NCBI RefSeq assembly: GCF_012273895.1
Contig: NC_052108.1
Location: forward strand, 7,192,001 to 7,256,000
Direction of reading: 5' to 3'
Length of the DNA: 64,000 bases
Source: Zerene cesonia
Taxonomy: Eukaryota; Arthropoda; Insecta; Lepidoptera; Pieridae
The position numbers and the translations under genes were made by a program. The notes beneath the pieces are model-generated. The model had not been told where the DNA came from, did no database searches, and saw nothing but the letters and a program-made list of their open reading frames with translations. Each line of letters starts with the position of its first letter. Position 1 is the first letter of the stretch. Of the stretch, positions 12,321-24,887 are shown piece after piece.

Positions 12321-15300
12321 GAGTATCGCAGTGTTTAGCGCGTTTTGATGTTAAAATCTATTTAAATTATCTAATTGTGGGTAGAAACTTTTAAGATCTA
12401 ATATTTCCTCATAATTTATAATTAAACAAATAATCAATGTATTGTATTCATAACATCGATAAAGTACGCAATATGGAAAAGAAAATGTAAAATAATTTAG
12501 CTACTTCCACGCAACTGGCGTACAGTTGTAAACTTGAGAAGCCTTAACAAACGCAATAAATCTAAATTCAAAACAATTATTAGACGCATATAAGCAACAT
12601 TTTGTATGTGACAACTTCATGATTGTTCGAAAGTTAATAAAACAACCCGTCTCAACTCCATTCCCACCCTTTGTTGGAGCAGTTAACCAATTTCGCAACT
12701 TTCAAATGAAAAATTATGACTCCGTGTCAAATTAGTAATTGAACGAAGAATAAATTATATGCTGTTTGATTTTCAACGCGATTCGGCGGCGTTGCGGCAA
12801 TTTTAAATGTAAATACAATAAGCTCAAACGAAACGTACTTAATGAACATACAATTCAGTTGTATTATTATTTAATAATTGGTATTTTTTGGAGGACGTAT
12901 TATTATTAGTTGAATATTATAGCTGTCGAGCGGAAAGGGACGTCTACTTCTGTATTATGTTAAGTGCTTCGTTCGTTTTTATGTGTCTGTAAATTATTGT
13001 GTTAAATTGTACAGATAAGATAATTAAAATGAGTACCTACTTCTCGTATATTATACGTTTGCGCACGCATTCCACATCAGAATTCGTTCATCAAATCAAT
13101 TAAAATAAAGTCCTAAAAACGTATAAACTTCTACGTCTCCAGTGCAAAGGCATAACTATTAATTATTTAGGATTATCCCTATAATCTTTGATGAAGATAT
13201 GCAAACTTTTATTATCCTTCTGAGATACGATTCAAAGTATTAGTCGTTGGTTTTTACAACTTCAAATGTTAGGCACTTTTGAAGAGTAAAGTTTCGTCGG
13301 TTAGTGCACTCTTCTCTTGGGAGTTATTTTACAACGATTGTATGAAAATTTTAATTATTTTTATCAGTTTGTTGAATGTGTATTGTAGTTGGAGTCAGTT
13401 GTAGATAACGAAGCTTAAATGTATGTAATAGGAGAAGCGTAACGTAACGTTTCATAAAAAAAAATTGTGTAACTGTCTTGGTAGGACCATAGTCCATTAT
13501 TAAAAAAATGTAGTCTTTAAGTCGGGAGTATTAAGACTAGTTGAGAACTCAGATTATAATTTTTTCTTAAACGGTAATGTGTAGTACTTTTAATAATATA
13601 AAGTTAAAGAGTTTGTTTGTTTGTTTGAACGGGAAAATCTCAATAACTGGTGGACCGTTTTGAAATATTATATCTCTGTTGGATGTCTCATTTACTTCTT
13701 ATAAAAATACATATATACGAAACACATAAGAAGAAAACATAGAAGCTCTTATTTTCAGTAGAATATTTAGTTGGTAAATGCGTACCGGCCATTACGATTG
13801 CATATTAATGACACTAGCTAGCCCTTTATATATCCAAACTAGACATCAATAGTTAATCTGATTTAAGTGGAACGAGTTTTATTGGCTATCGCAATGATCG
13901 GGCTACGATTTCTGTACTTTAGTTGTGAATTCATCTTAAATCGTTTGATTTTCGTAAATACGTTTATTTTCTTAAAAATCAAGGTAACTTTTAATACACT
14001 GCACATTATATTAACCAATATAAACAGGTAACAATGTAACAATGTTTTTGTAAAATTGTGAATTGAAAACATTCTGATATAAAAGGCAAAGTAACCACTC
14101 GCAGCGGGGACGAAAATCCAGATTTACCCTGTACAACAAAATAGTTTGGACATAACGTATCTATCGTCTAAAACCCGAACATTCAATTAGCGCATACAGT
14201 AATGCACTGGATATAGAGCAATCGATAGATAGTAAAAATGTCGCCGTCCTGATTCCCAATTAGGGTTGACATTGATTCCGTCTGCAGCGCTTTAAGCACT
14301 GAAATAGCTGTGATCGATTAAACCCAATTCGGATGCAAACTTGATGCGATTGGATTGTGATTCCTTGTTGGTTATACGTTTATTTGCAGGTCGCCGTTTG
14401 TTTTGTTTGTGTGGATTAACGGTTGTGTCGCTGGTTGAATTAGTTTCAAGACTTCTGGTAGTGCTGGTGTTTGTAGCTGGCTATTATAATGCTCAGAAGA
14501 CATTAAATAGCAGCAGCTATGAATTCACTACTTTTTGAACACTTTATCTAGCATAGAGTAGATCTCCAAAATTTTCTATGAACTGCTTGGTAAATAGGTG
14601 GTCTCATAATAATCCATGGTGAAAGTCACTTGAATGTTAATGTTCTAATCTCTAATATACTTTTAATGTCAAATTATGTCCAACCAGTTTATGCGCCGTT
14701 GGCCATTGTTGTTGATCATCCACTTAACTAATAAGACTACTTTTTGCATACATAATATTATATTTTACATAAGTTACACGAGGGGTGTTACATCTGACCC
14801 AATTTAGTGGTGATTTTTTTTTTATTCAAAGACTTTATAGAAGGTTCATTTATAGCCAAAGGCACGGCGAAATACAGGTTAAAAAATCTTCGCAAAGGTA
14901 AATTGGGGATCGGCAGAGGAAATGCCTCGGGCGCCTATAGGAGACAGAAAATCAGTGAAATCCTAAACTGTGGAGAGATTTTTTCAATTTTAAGGATGAC
15001 CACTAGCTAGCCACAGGCTCACTTGACGTATACGAAATTTTGAGATAAATTTTATTTCGAAAGCGTTAAAGATAGGAGATATATTGCACTGTTGCAGTGT
15101 GGATTTGTGTCGAATGGAATAAAAGAGAAATACATAATGTCCATATCAACCCAATCAAGTAATTTTATCTTGCTCTTATTTTCATTGAGTTAGCTAGTCT
15201 TATATTATTTGATAATTTTTTAATATTTTCCACGCGTCCGTCAGGTGCAGCTAGCGAGCCTCCGAAGCCCCTAAAGGATCCTTAAAATTCACGTTTTTAA

Positions 15301-15440
15301 CAAAACCAACCTAACCTAAACGATCATTTCGAATATCCATTTCAAGATGTACTTCAGATCGATAGATTGTTATCTAACTGTGTTTATTTTTCGGTGACAC
15401 ATGCAACGTTTGATAGAAATAATTCTATTCTATCTTCTCT
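12321..15440. other. AT-rich sequence, no gene
   Basis: Small frames at 12501-12698, 13863-14072, 14341-14538 and 14807-15010 have no motif, signal or domain that I recognise. A degenerate dispersed-repeat fragment lies at 13608-13690 (listed separately). Confidence 0.45.
13608..13690 (+). mobile_element. Degenerate dispersed-repeat fragment
   Basis: A GTTT-type run (gtttgtttgtttgtttgaac) is followed by '..ctcaataactggtggaccgttttgaaa..'. This resembles a repeat common in arthropod genomes, whose copies run from a 'gtttgtttgaacgcg' lead to an 'aactactggtccgatttgaaa'-type block. Recognition is from memory of the motif and the fragment is short. Confidence 0.35.
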
Positions 15441-15644
15441 TCTACTATATAAAAATAAGTCGGGTTTTCCTTCCTGACGCTATAACTCCAGAACGCACGA
15501 ACCGATTTCCACGGTTTTGCATTCGTTGGAAAGGTCTTGGGCGTCGTGAGGTTTATAGCAAAGAAAATTCCGGAAAAATTTCAACAGAAAAGCGGGAAAA
15601 ACGAAGCCATCTGGTGGCGAAACGGAGTTCGCCGAGTTTGCTAG
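15441..15644 (+). mobile_element. Non-autonomous Helitron-like element
   Basis: The element starts at TCTACTATATAAAAATAA (5' TC) after a TTCTATTCT-like run. It ends in CTAG (15641-15644) followed by T. Seven bases before CTAG is a hairpin with arms ggcgaa (15616-15621) and ttcgcc (15628-15633). A 5' TC, a 3' hairpin shortly before CTRR, and insertion next to T are established Helitron hallmarks; no terminal inverted repeats or target duplication are expected. The body (ctataactccagaacgcac) matches a family I associate with lepidopteran genomes. At about 204 bp it cannot encode Rep/helicase and would depend on an autonomous partner. A 110-codon frame across it is incidental. Confidence 0.6.
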
Positions 15645-18600
15645 TTACTTATAAAAAATCAGTTGGCGTGTCCGAGGTTTGCGTTATTTCATTAAAACGA
15701 TGCATAAAAAAGTACGATAAGAATATAGTGTGAAAAATGCTTTCGTTTTATACGTGTTTTCATTATAGTCGTCTAGATTAAAAGATACGATTTTGTTTGA
15801 AATGAATATTCATGGCTCGAGCTATTTTTATAAGAAGAAATATTAATTTATTCGATTAACGGTGGATGTTTTTAAGGACCGGCTTCTATCTTAGTTGTAA
15901 TCTCATTTAAGTTTGCTTTTCATGAATGGATTTGTGTATTTTTGTTGTATTTTAATTAAACTTAAAAAACTTTGTAATATAAATATCACTGAGATATATA
16001 AAATGAGGTTCTATTTTATAAAAATATTGTTTACTACTCAATACTAATTCGTTGAAAAAAAAAAAAACGCTATCAAAAGAAGGATCGAAAAAAAATCTCT
16101 TTTAAAAATAATGGGTATATCTATACTTGACCGACTCTGAAAAAAAGGAGGAGGTTGTCAACTCAACAGTATTTTTTTGTTGATTTCGTTACCGCATAAT
16201 ATTTTGTCTTGGCACTTTTTTGTAATTTCAACTAACGACTGCTTCGATTCTACAAATTGTATATTTTTATATGATGTAATATTTCTTGCACTTTTATTGT
16301 GATATAACAATAAAACCGTAAATAGGATTTTTAATGTTATATTTTATTCGAAACGCCATTTCAAATACCTCAAAACGAGCTTGGTCAAGCGCACTGAAAT
16401 ATTACATGATTTACCCCAACCGTAAGTTATTAATTATTATAAAGCGCTAGCTTACAGCCAAATGCTGGCAAACAAACATGAAGCAGATACCTATATACTT
16501 CTAATTTCCCATAACACAAATGTAGAAATAAAATAAATTCGAATGGCATCACCGAAAGCTTCTTAGTGAATTCCCGTAACTTCGTGGCCCATTACGCCCG
16601 CTTTGATATCGTCATTGTACAACGAAACTTGTAAACATTATCCGAAAATTCTTTGTGATATGCGAGCGGATGTAATTTAATATACATAAGTAGATGAATG
16701 GGATGTGACGCCGTGTCGCGTCTTATGTTATTCTTGTTGGCTTGAAGGCTCGGTGTTTGCAAACAGACGAGAATGTTTTGCGGTAGGCGTGATCTGTGTT
16801 CGGCGAACGTGTTTAACTTGCTCTGAAGTAAACCGTGCTATGTGTGAATGGACATTTGTAGTAGGGGTTGTTTTATAGTAATAAAATATTGGTTGAAATT
16901 TCTTTGATTGTACAAGAGTTTGGAATTAGAAACCGAATCTAATACGCGAATAAGAAGAAATCTAAAGCACTAAGCTTTCGATTTCTTCTTGGGGATGTTG
17001 TTTATTCACGTAATTTGAAATCTTTTTAATAAACTTGTGTAAAGTCAAAATGCATCAGTTTGTATTTAAAATGAAGACGCGTTGGCGACTCGCATGTTTT
17101 TTCCAAATGGTTAAGAAGTAATGTTATATGAAAATAATAAAAGATACGAAAGACGTTGATACTGCCGGTTTCCCGTATCGAGCGCTCCGTTCCTTGTTGG
17201 TATCTTTTTGATAAATCGTACCTACTAGGAACACACGATATCGTAAATTATCAGCATATATTTATAGTCCTTATTACGCCAGCGCTGAAGTCTACATCAT
17301 TCTCAACTGTCCAGTTAACTGAAATGACTGGAATTGTGCAAAAATATGTAGCTAACTTGTACAATCTTGAAATATCTTCCCGGAAGAACTAGCGGAGTAG
17401 TTTCAATGAAGTTAAAAATATCATCCATGAATTTCGAAAGCAAAATACTGTTTTAATAAAGATCGTAGGTCCCGTGCAAAATTCAGGGATGTTGAAATAG
17501 CGGCGCCAATTTACTATGCTACCTAAAACGGGCTCGGTCGGTCGATATTTTAGTTATGGCCGCGTTACAATATAAAACGACCTTTAGATAATATTAGAGT
17601 GATAAATACTAGAGTGCCTTCACTAATAGATTTACTGGACAGTTATCAATGCTTATTTCAACATGTATAAAGCATAAAACGATAAAATGAAAAAATGATT
17701 TTTAAACCAACCCAATCTATTCCCTGACTCTCGTCACATTATCTCAATAAGTGAGAAGAGAAATTTATTTACGTACCTCTTTTTATCTAGCCACAAATTG
17801 CACGTACGTGCATCCATACCATGCGTTTGTGCTCTAATCAATTTTCTATATTCCTGAAAGGATGATTAAAAATTGTAATCTTTGTTGTGTTGCTATGGTT
17901 TTTTAGGGTGTTATTTTTTTATTTAGATTGAGCCATCCTGTGCATCTATTTGCCTTAATCGGTGCTAACTGGCACGTAGCGGTTAGCCGCTGTCTGCAAG
18001 TTGGATTGACGTGCAATTTGTGTTCGTATTATGTTGTTATTAGCTTTGAATTCCTTTGACACGTGATCACTTCCTGACATATGATCTTGTGTGCTTATAC
18101 GAAACTAGAAGGTTCATTTAGTACTGTAAAGATCCCTGAGGTCCTTCGATGACCCTTTTTGACAATTTATTGATAAATCTTAACAGAACTACGAATTTGG
18201 TAAACTCAACGCAACCAGATTTGAAACTTCATCCACATAGTAGTGACCGAAAAATTGAATACCAATTTATTCCGATATTCCAAAGTGAACATACAAAATT
18301 GGTAAAGTTATTCGGATTTTTCGCAATTTTGTAAAAAATTGTGTACACTATGCTTTCGTTAAAATGAAAATCTCACGTTCCAAAGTATTTATGTGTGGGT
18401 ATTTAGTTCTCGGTGCTGCAATATCCACTACTTATAATATTTATCTTGTAAACCGTTGCGTTTTAACCCTGTAATACTTGCGGAATGTGAAAGATTCTAA
18501 ATTTTCTTTGAAATCATCATAATGCTATAAACACGTGCAATTATAAGCGGGCGGGATCTTATTTAGCTGAACATGAGTTAGCTTTTCAGTTCGTCAGTTT

Positions 18601-18840
18601 ATTAAAAATATAAATTAAGTAACATATTGCTGCTGTGCTAACATATTGGTCCAGTAACATTTGCATGCATTGAAATAACCTTTTATTACATACTCGCGGC
18701 GTCCTAACTTGGTTCATAATAAAAAGTCACAAAAAACTCGAACTCGCGGAACACGATCGAGAACACAAAGTTAGAAGCATTAGGTGGATTACGCGCAGGC
18801 GATGCGCGAAATGACAACATAAGCACCTGCTATTCGTCTT
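15645..18840. other. AT-rich sequence, no gene
   Basis: No supported coding sequence. A possible repeat fragment at 16125-16240 is listed separately. Frames at 17156-17392 and 18149-18334 lack motifs. Confidence 0.45.
16125..16240 (+). mobile_element. Possible dispersed-repeat fragment
   Basis: Contains 'aaaaaaaggaggaggttgtc' followed by 'aactcaacagtatttttttg'. This resembles a lepidopteran repeat unit with a poly-A / ggaggaggtt / tgtattttttt order. It is degraded, has no clear ends, and rests on motif memory only. Confidence 0.3.
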
Positions 18841-18917
18841 GCGCCCTCTGACGGCCAATGATAGAGAGCTATTAATCGAACGTTATAAATACCCGGGGAT
18901 TGGAAAAATTATTAGTG
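18841..18917 (+). promoter_or_regulatory. Candidate TATA promoter with CTCF-like site
   Basis: In order on the plus strand: gcgccctctgacgg (18841-18854), whose reverse complement matches 12 of 14 positions of the CTCF consensus CCASYAGRKGGCRC and contains AGAGGGCGC; a CCAAT box at 18855-18859; TATAAATA at 18884-18891; and an initiator-like ttagtg (18912-18917). The initiator A at 18914 lies 30 bases after the first T of the TATA box, the canonical spacing. A strong 5' splice-site consensus cag|gtaagg follows at 19056/19057. Each motif is common by chance in AT-rich DNA; the ordered combination is what is notable. No downstream coding exon is visible, so the transcript would be a non-coding leader or an lncRNA. 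Confidence 0.35.
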
Positions 18918-19056
18918 TTTGAGGTTTTAAAGATAGCTAATTTCGATATTAAACTATAAAATGTGCGCTCAATAAGAGGGTACCTTAATCAAATAAATCT
19001 ACGAGTATGTATTTGTTATTTAGTAAGTAGTGATAAACATATTTTGATAAATGCAG
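18914..19056 (+). other. Hypothetical non-coding first exon
   Basis: This is the interval between the candidate initiator and the strong donor cag|gtaagg. It contains only very short upstream frames (the first ATG opens a four-codon frame), so it would act as a 5' leader. It is entirely inferred from the promoter and donor motifs, with no acceptor or coding partner identified. Confidence 0.2.
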
Positions 19057-19450
19057 GTAAGGATGCAAATTTTAAATGATTCTGATTGAACCATTATAAC
19101 GGATGGATGGTATTCATTTAATTTCAATTTAAAATGGCGTTGTGTAGTAATTGAATCTTTTTTTCTTTTAGGTGTGTCAAAAAATCTAAAATCTCCGATT
19201 GAAATGAGAAACTGTATCGCTAATTATGTTTTGTCTCGGATTAACAAACCAATAAATTGTGGATATTTCTGTATCGCTTTAATAACGCTATCATATTTCA
19301 AGTTGCTCATGAAAATAAATGAAATGGATTAAACTTTTGCAATAAATTGAAGGTATTATTTATCAAAATTATATTTTATGAAGTAGTTATAAATATAAAT
19401 ACATAATCTGTGGTTGTTACCATGGTAACCGATTTTGTATATATGTATAC

Positions 19451-19529
<79 letters not shown>

Positions 19530-19833
19530 TTTTTTTTTTCAATAAATCAAGTTAGTACTAATCATCACGGGAGTAAACAATATCACACAAAGCGCAAACA
19601 AACTAAAATCGCACGGTTAACGCCAAATATCACGGAGAACTTTCAAATAAAATAGAGGATGAAAATATAAATATTCACAATCCACGAAGAAACTAGGTAA
19701 GCCGCGGAAAGAAAATATAGTTTTATAAAGCAAAAAAAAAAAAACGTTAAAATGTGTCATTGTTTTGTGTAGCGCTTGCGGCAGCAGTTCCGACTTCGAA
19801 CCGTTATAAAACCCCAGTATGACTTTTATGTGA
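19057..19833. other. AT-rich sequence around a (TA)n tract
   Basis: No gene. An 81-codon frame at 19410-19655 is mostly translation of the TA microsatellite and is rejected. Confidence 0.6.
19457..19525. repeat. (TA)n microsatellite, about 69 bp
   Basis: Uninterrupted TA dinucleotides for about 34 units, followed by gta and a T-run. Such tracts extrude cruciforms, mutate in length and are prone to assembly error. This one lies about 310 bp outside the duplicated arm as seen here; the matching part of the other copy is beyond the window. Confidence 0.95.
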
Positions 19834-20311
19834 CTATTTTTTCTTAAAGGTTCGACTTGATAAAATTATTCTTTGGTGTCGGATTTTATATTGCTATAGA
19901 GAAAGCGAAGGTTGAAACGAATGTCTTTTAACTTGGAGAGTCGAGATGTGCTCGTGTTTGATATAGGTATCTATTGCTTACTTGCTGACTGCGGCATCGC
20001 CGCGTGCACTCCTCTGTTCATACATTTTCACCCTCTTTTTTATTGTTGTATTAATCCAAATTGAAAAATGCGTGAGAACGGATACCGCTTATAATATGCA
20101 AGATTTATTATAATTACTTCATATCAAAGATAAACTCTCGATAAGCCTTTGCACTGTCTTATATCGATCGAACGCTACGGCATCAATCTAAAAACTGTTG
20201 CCTAAAATACGCTCCCATAATATTGTGAATCATAACAATGAAATAGACTTACCTTTATATCTAACAAACACAATTGTCAATAGCACTAGAGTGGCGTACG
20301 TAGACGTCACA

Positions 20312-20665
20312 TCACATCAGCCTGAGCTCTGTGCGCGGCTTTAAATGTTTACCATTGTATTGCCCTACCCACGTATTGCATTTCGCATCGATAGTGTAGA
20401 CCGATATAAAAAGAAAATACCGTAACAATCTTTGTCGGCGCAGAAGCCCTTCATGCGGCCATATTCTTTGTATTCCCTTGTCCCGTCCAATTAGTGAGCT
20501 CGAAATAGACTCCTCGCTGATAACTCGGTTCGATGTTACCAAAAAATCAAGTGGGTGCACCGCCAAGAGTGAACTTCTGCGGCCTTTGGCGGCAATTTCA
20601 TTTATCCAGAGCCTAGATACTGCCTGCTGTGGAGTTGTTTGACGACAGAGCGGAGTTGTAAGTAT
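20312..20665 (-). other. 118-codon open frame shared by both arms, no ATG
   Basis: The frame runs from the stop at 20666-20668 to TGA at 20312-20314. The 84-codon portion usually called begins with TTG, not ATG, so a coding role would require splicing into it. The block is GC-richer than its flanks. I noticed two substitutions against the other arm (63168-63521), and both change the residue (R/G and V/G), which argues against protein-level selection and is more like non-coding constraint. No known domain. An acceptor-like 'ccacagcag' precedes it on the minus strand. Confidence 0.2.
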
Positions 20666-21295
20666 CTAACTGTGAGTACATACTTTGTATACAAATGCAG
20701 GCATTTGATGTATGGTAAGATAATTTGTGTTTTATGTTTCGTGAGCATTATTTGTATGGAAGTCTAATTAGGAGTCAATAAAATTTTAAGTAGGTACCTG
20801 CCATCATTAAAAAAAAACTTTGAGATGAATTACATAATATGTTACTACTGGTCCGTCCCCGTTTCCTCTGTGGCACATATTAATTGTATAGCCTATTGCA
20901 GTCGGGGATTACATAGGTGGTGAAATCCAACGGTGAAAGAACTTTTGAATCCGTAGTTCCTGGCGTCAATATTTTTGATGATTATGGTTATCCTCCCTAA
21001 GTGGATGCAATCATTTTTTCTCTCTTTTATTTAACTAAAACTTAATTTTTTCGTCGATCTCCAGCGTTATGTACACATTTGAATTTCAAAAATTGTATAA
21101 CGCATTCAAAACGTGATTATTCATAATTTTAATAAATCAGCCGCATTAAGCGTGGTCAGGGAGAAGAATCTAAGATGTCTTTACGGGAATTCAAATATTT
21201 TGTTGAAATTAAAATTTTCTTAAATGCATAGCATTTTTCTAAACGTTTTTATATCGTTTCTTCCATCTTAATTTCAACGTTAACACCTTTTATAC

Positions 21296-21624
21296 GTGGT
21301 AGTCGAGCACGCTTCGGCACGAATTGGGTCAGCTCGCACCGGGGAAGTACCCACACTCCCACAGAAAATCGGCGTGAAATAGCATAAGCTGTGTTTCGTT
21401 CGGTGAGTGGGAGAGCCGGAGGATCATATCCTCTTCCTTACCCTTCCCAGGCCTTTCCTATATTCCTCTCTTCAATCCTATTATTGTTCCAATTTGCAGT
21501 CGGCAATTCATTTGAAGAGGCGTAAGGTCTGCATTCGACCTTGCACTTACCATCTTCATCTTTGGTGGTAGCGCTTACCATCAGGCGATCCACTATCTCC
21601 ATTGCCGACAATAAAAAAAAAAAA
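21296..21624 (+). mobile_element. Lepidopteran SINE-like retroposon, near full length
   Basis: Starts gtggtagtcgagcacgctt and ends at a poly(A) tail after the 3' block cttaccatcaggcgatcc. Its 3' domain is closed by a perfect 9-bp pairing: gtcggcaat (21499-21507) with attgccgac (21601-21609), loop about 93 nt. The same element is present in the other arm (62207-62535), so it predates the split of the two copies. The sequence resembles butterfly SINEs of the Metulj type, a name from memory and not verified. I could not see convincing pol III A and B boxes. It has no coding capacity; mobility would depend on a LINE sharing the 3' end. Confidence 0.7.
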
Positions 21625-22755
21625 TCTATAGAAGATATTGTACATAAAATAAATAGTAGTAAAAGTCACTACAATCGTACATCTTTTCTTACACAATATG
21701 TTGTATCACTTTAAATTCGCCGTGTAACACACAAGTATCGTGTTCCGTCAACCGTCAAGTCATGCTTTTTAACTCGAGCACACGATACCTCCTCACGAGA
21801 CACTATAGGTCGGCTATGTTAAAACGTCTCCAGTATATTCGCAGAGTTAAATTTCAGCGTTATCGAATTCCTACTTCATAAACTATTCAGGGAGACCCTC
21901 TGTATGTGGCGCGTTTATTTGTACGTACGTACACGTAGCGAAAAGTATGCCGTGGCGTTCTGAAGTTTGGCGAGTTTATGATTTCGAAATGTTATGTCAT
22001 AATAGTTTTTAGTATATTCGCGTTATGAATTTGTAGATTTTTGTAGAATGTATGTGTAGTTACTTCATATTATGGAAGTTAATTATTTGGTTGGTTATTT
22101 TTGTAGATACAGCAGTAATATTATATTTACAAACGCTCACATAAAATACTAGTGACGCTATAGGATGTGTAAAAATTTAAGATCGGGGAATTAGTAAATA
22201 ATTTCGGATGTTCGAAAAAACCCTTAGAGTCAGTGAATTGGTCCTCATGAAGGCGGTCTGTAATTGAGTTAGTGCCAGCACTTCCGACGCCTCTTAGAGA
22301 GTGGCCACGCGGGTAGCGATTAGGTTTTATCGCCTCGAATATTCCAGAAACTAACTAAAGGATATGCGGCTTAAATATCGCCAAGGCGACTTAGAAATAT
22401 CTTATGCAATAAAAATAACTATCAACTATTTTTGCATTCCAAATATGTACCGAAATGTAAAAGACATGTACATGTAGAATTAATTTAGCGTAAAAAACTT
22501 CGCCATTATTTCACTTGTATTTTAAAAGATAAAATGTTTACCTAGATTTACACTATAACAGCTATTCCAGTATATTGAATTAGCTTTCGTAGAATGTTCT
22601 AGTCACACAGTCCAATCACCAGACTGAAAAATCTACGATAAATATTTCAACACTTTTCAATTAGTTTATTTGTTCAAAAATTATAGTCATGTATATTTTT
22701 TTTCAAAGTAGTTTCAAAGTTTTGGCTACACATTTACTTCGCAAATCGCCCATTT

Positions 22756-23025
22756 AGCGGTTGCAACATTAAGAGCCCGCAGTGGATGCGAAATCAATGC
22801 GATGAATGGAGAAACGAATTGCGGCGGGGAAAGTTTGTGACAGACAACCCTAGTATATACCCTACTGAGCTGCGATGTACGGAGATCACAGGGTCGCAAG
22901 TGCCCTTTATCGATATTATAGGTGCTGTCCTTTAGGGCTGTGCTTCTCATGGGCTCTTGTCAACGCTGATTGCTTTATACGTTTTGAGTGCTTCGTAATT
23001 ATGTTCTTCTTTTATGATGTTTTAA
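22756..23025. promoter_or_regulatory. 270-bp block identical between arms, with DRE motif
   Basis: By eye this stretch has no difference from its counterpart (60810-61079), while both edges break into clustered substitutions (four within about 20 bp on the left side). It contains the palindrome TATCGATA (22908-22915), the DREF-binding DRE motif known from insect core promoters. A 74-codon ATG frame on the minus strand (22726-22950) overlaps it. That frame's last ten codons differ between arms at three residues, so protein conservation is not established. Best read as a candidate regulatory or conserved non-coding element. Confidence 0.35.
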
Positions 23026-24887
23026 TTCAATACGTTAGTACAGTTTTATTTGATTTGATCTGTAAAGTGAAAGATAAATAAAGTTAGGTTTTAAAGGCAA
23101 AAAATATCAAAATATAGTTTTTACGAGGATTTATGCAGCGTAACTTCATTTTTAGTTTTATAGTCTATATTGAAGTGAATTTACAATATGAGTATGTATA
23201 TGTGTAGGAACTATGTCATATAACAAAAAAAATATGCCATTGCACGTTTGTGAATAGTGTCAACACATTAGATAACTGTTAAATTTTAATGTATTCTCCT
23301 TAACAATATTGATCCCTGATTTAATAACGCTACTCAACACGGACTTTCCGAATTTCTATTCTCCAGTCTAATGTATTATTCATCAGCACCGTCTTGCTAT
23401 AATTACTACAATCTACTGACATATCCCACGCGTTTAAAATGTTAAAAAAAATAATCCAACATTTCTTGTTTCAGTTGTCTGGCCTTTTCTAGCATAAATA
23501 ATGTACCAATGTTTATGTATTACAAACTTTTTAATAATGGTACACTTTCAGAATAATTTGATCGGACCATGAAGTTTTTATTGTATTTATATTTTATTTC
23601 TTAGGTTGAAAAAGGAATGTCAATATAATTTGAACGTTTCATGTTCTGAACGGTAGGTAACTTTTCTGCGATGTATCTAAAAAAATCACATTTATGTTAA
23701 ATGCATTTGAGTTGATATATTGTAATACAATAATAAATAGCTTATTTTTAATTCGAATTGTAGAATATTAATATAAATAAAGTTTTCTTAGGTAAGGTCT
23801 GGTTAGCTTATTAGGACTTCGCTATTTTCAGAACATGACGAGGTAGGTCCATCCATGTAGACTGTTTAATTAAAACAAATTAATATCATAATTTGCTTAG
23901 TTTCTGTTTGAATCCTAATTCTCAACTGTTTTAAATGTTTTCATTTCATGTATTTAAACATTTAACCAATTATAAACCATTTATGTAGAAAAAAACAGTT
24001 CTTTTTAATTTCGTCGATGAATATTTGAAAAAACCAATTGAATGACTCTGATTATCTGCACGCAGCTAATACATGCAGCCGAGATTCTGAAGGCTTGACT
24101 GCGTAATTGTTCCGTCAATACATAAAGCAGTTAATAGCCGTGAGTGTTTGCGGTTGACGTCGCGATTTGGTCGCTCTGTATTGAGTGATGCTCTAATGTT
24201 CCTCATAAATACCTACTGTTTAATGGATATGAGGTTCGTTTGTTGCGTTTTGATGTACAACATTAGCACATTGATGATTCGAACTCTATTAAACAGGAAC
24301 AGGGAGGCTAAGTACCTTCGTGCAAAACAGCCAAGCCGCTCTGAGTGTAAGAAAATTTGTGGATGTTTAATACGAGAAAGCTTTTCTATTTTCGAATTTT
24401 TCATTAATTTAATTGTTGGATTATTTTGCAATGGATTGTATTAGTACAATAAAAGCTCTAGATGGCGATAAAACAGGTAGTCATTTATAATATTTCTTTT
24501 TATATTATTATTTAAGATCAATATATGAAAACTTCGCATTTTATGAGATAGGAAATCTAGTAAGGCAAATCGTTCCCGAGTGGGCTGTATAAGAGAATAG
24601 TATCATTACATAAGATGATCTACATTGCTGTATCTACATCTGATGCGGAGTCCACGAACAATAATCGAATCGACTCTATTTCTGATAAACAGCACGTATT
24701 TGACACTGTGATGATACTAATTGAGTTTTAATTCTGTAGAGTATCGTATGTGCCGGCATTAACGACAATTCGATTACCATGATATTAGATTTTGTTAAAC
24801 GGATAATAAAACATTTTCTGATAATATTTTTTTATTTAAATAACGAATCTTACAAATGACTACTTTACAAGTTAACTATAAGATAAC

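Noticed and set aside
15401..15733. 110-codon frame
   Set aside because: Spans the Helitron-like element; no Rep, helicase or other domain.
19410..19655. 81-codon frame
   Set aside because: Mostly translation of the (TA)n microsatellite.
24148..24444. Overlapping frames on both strands (also 59438-59721)
   Set aside because: Antiparallel frames over the same DNA and shared only because of the duplication; no domain.
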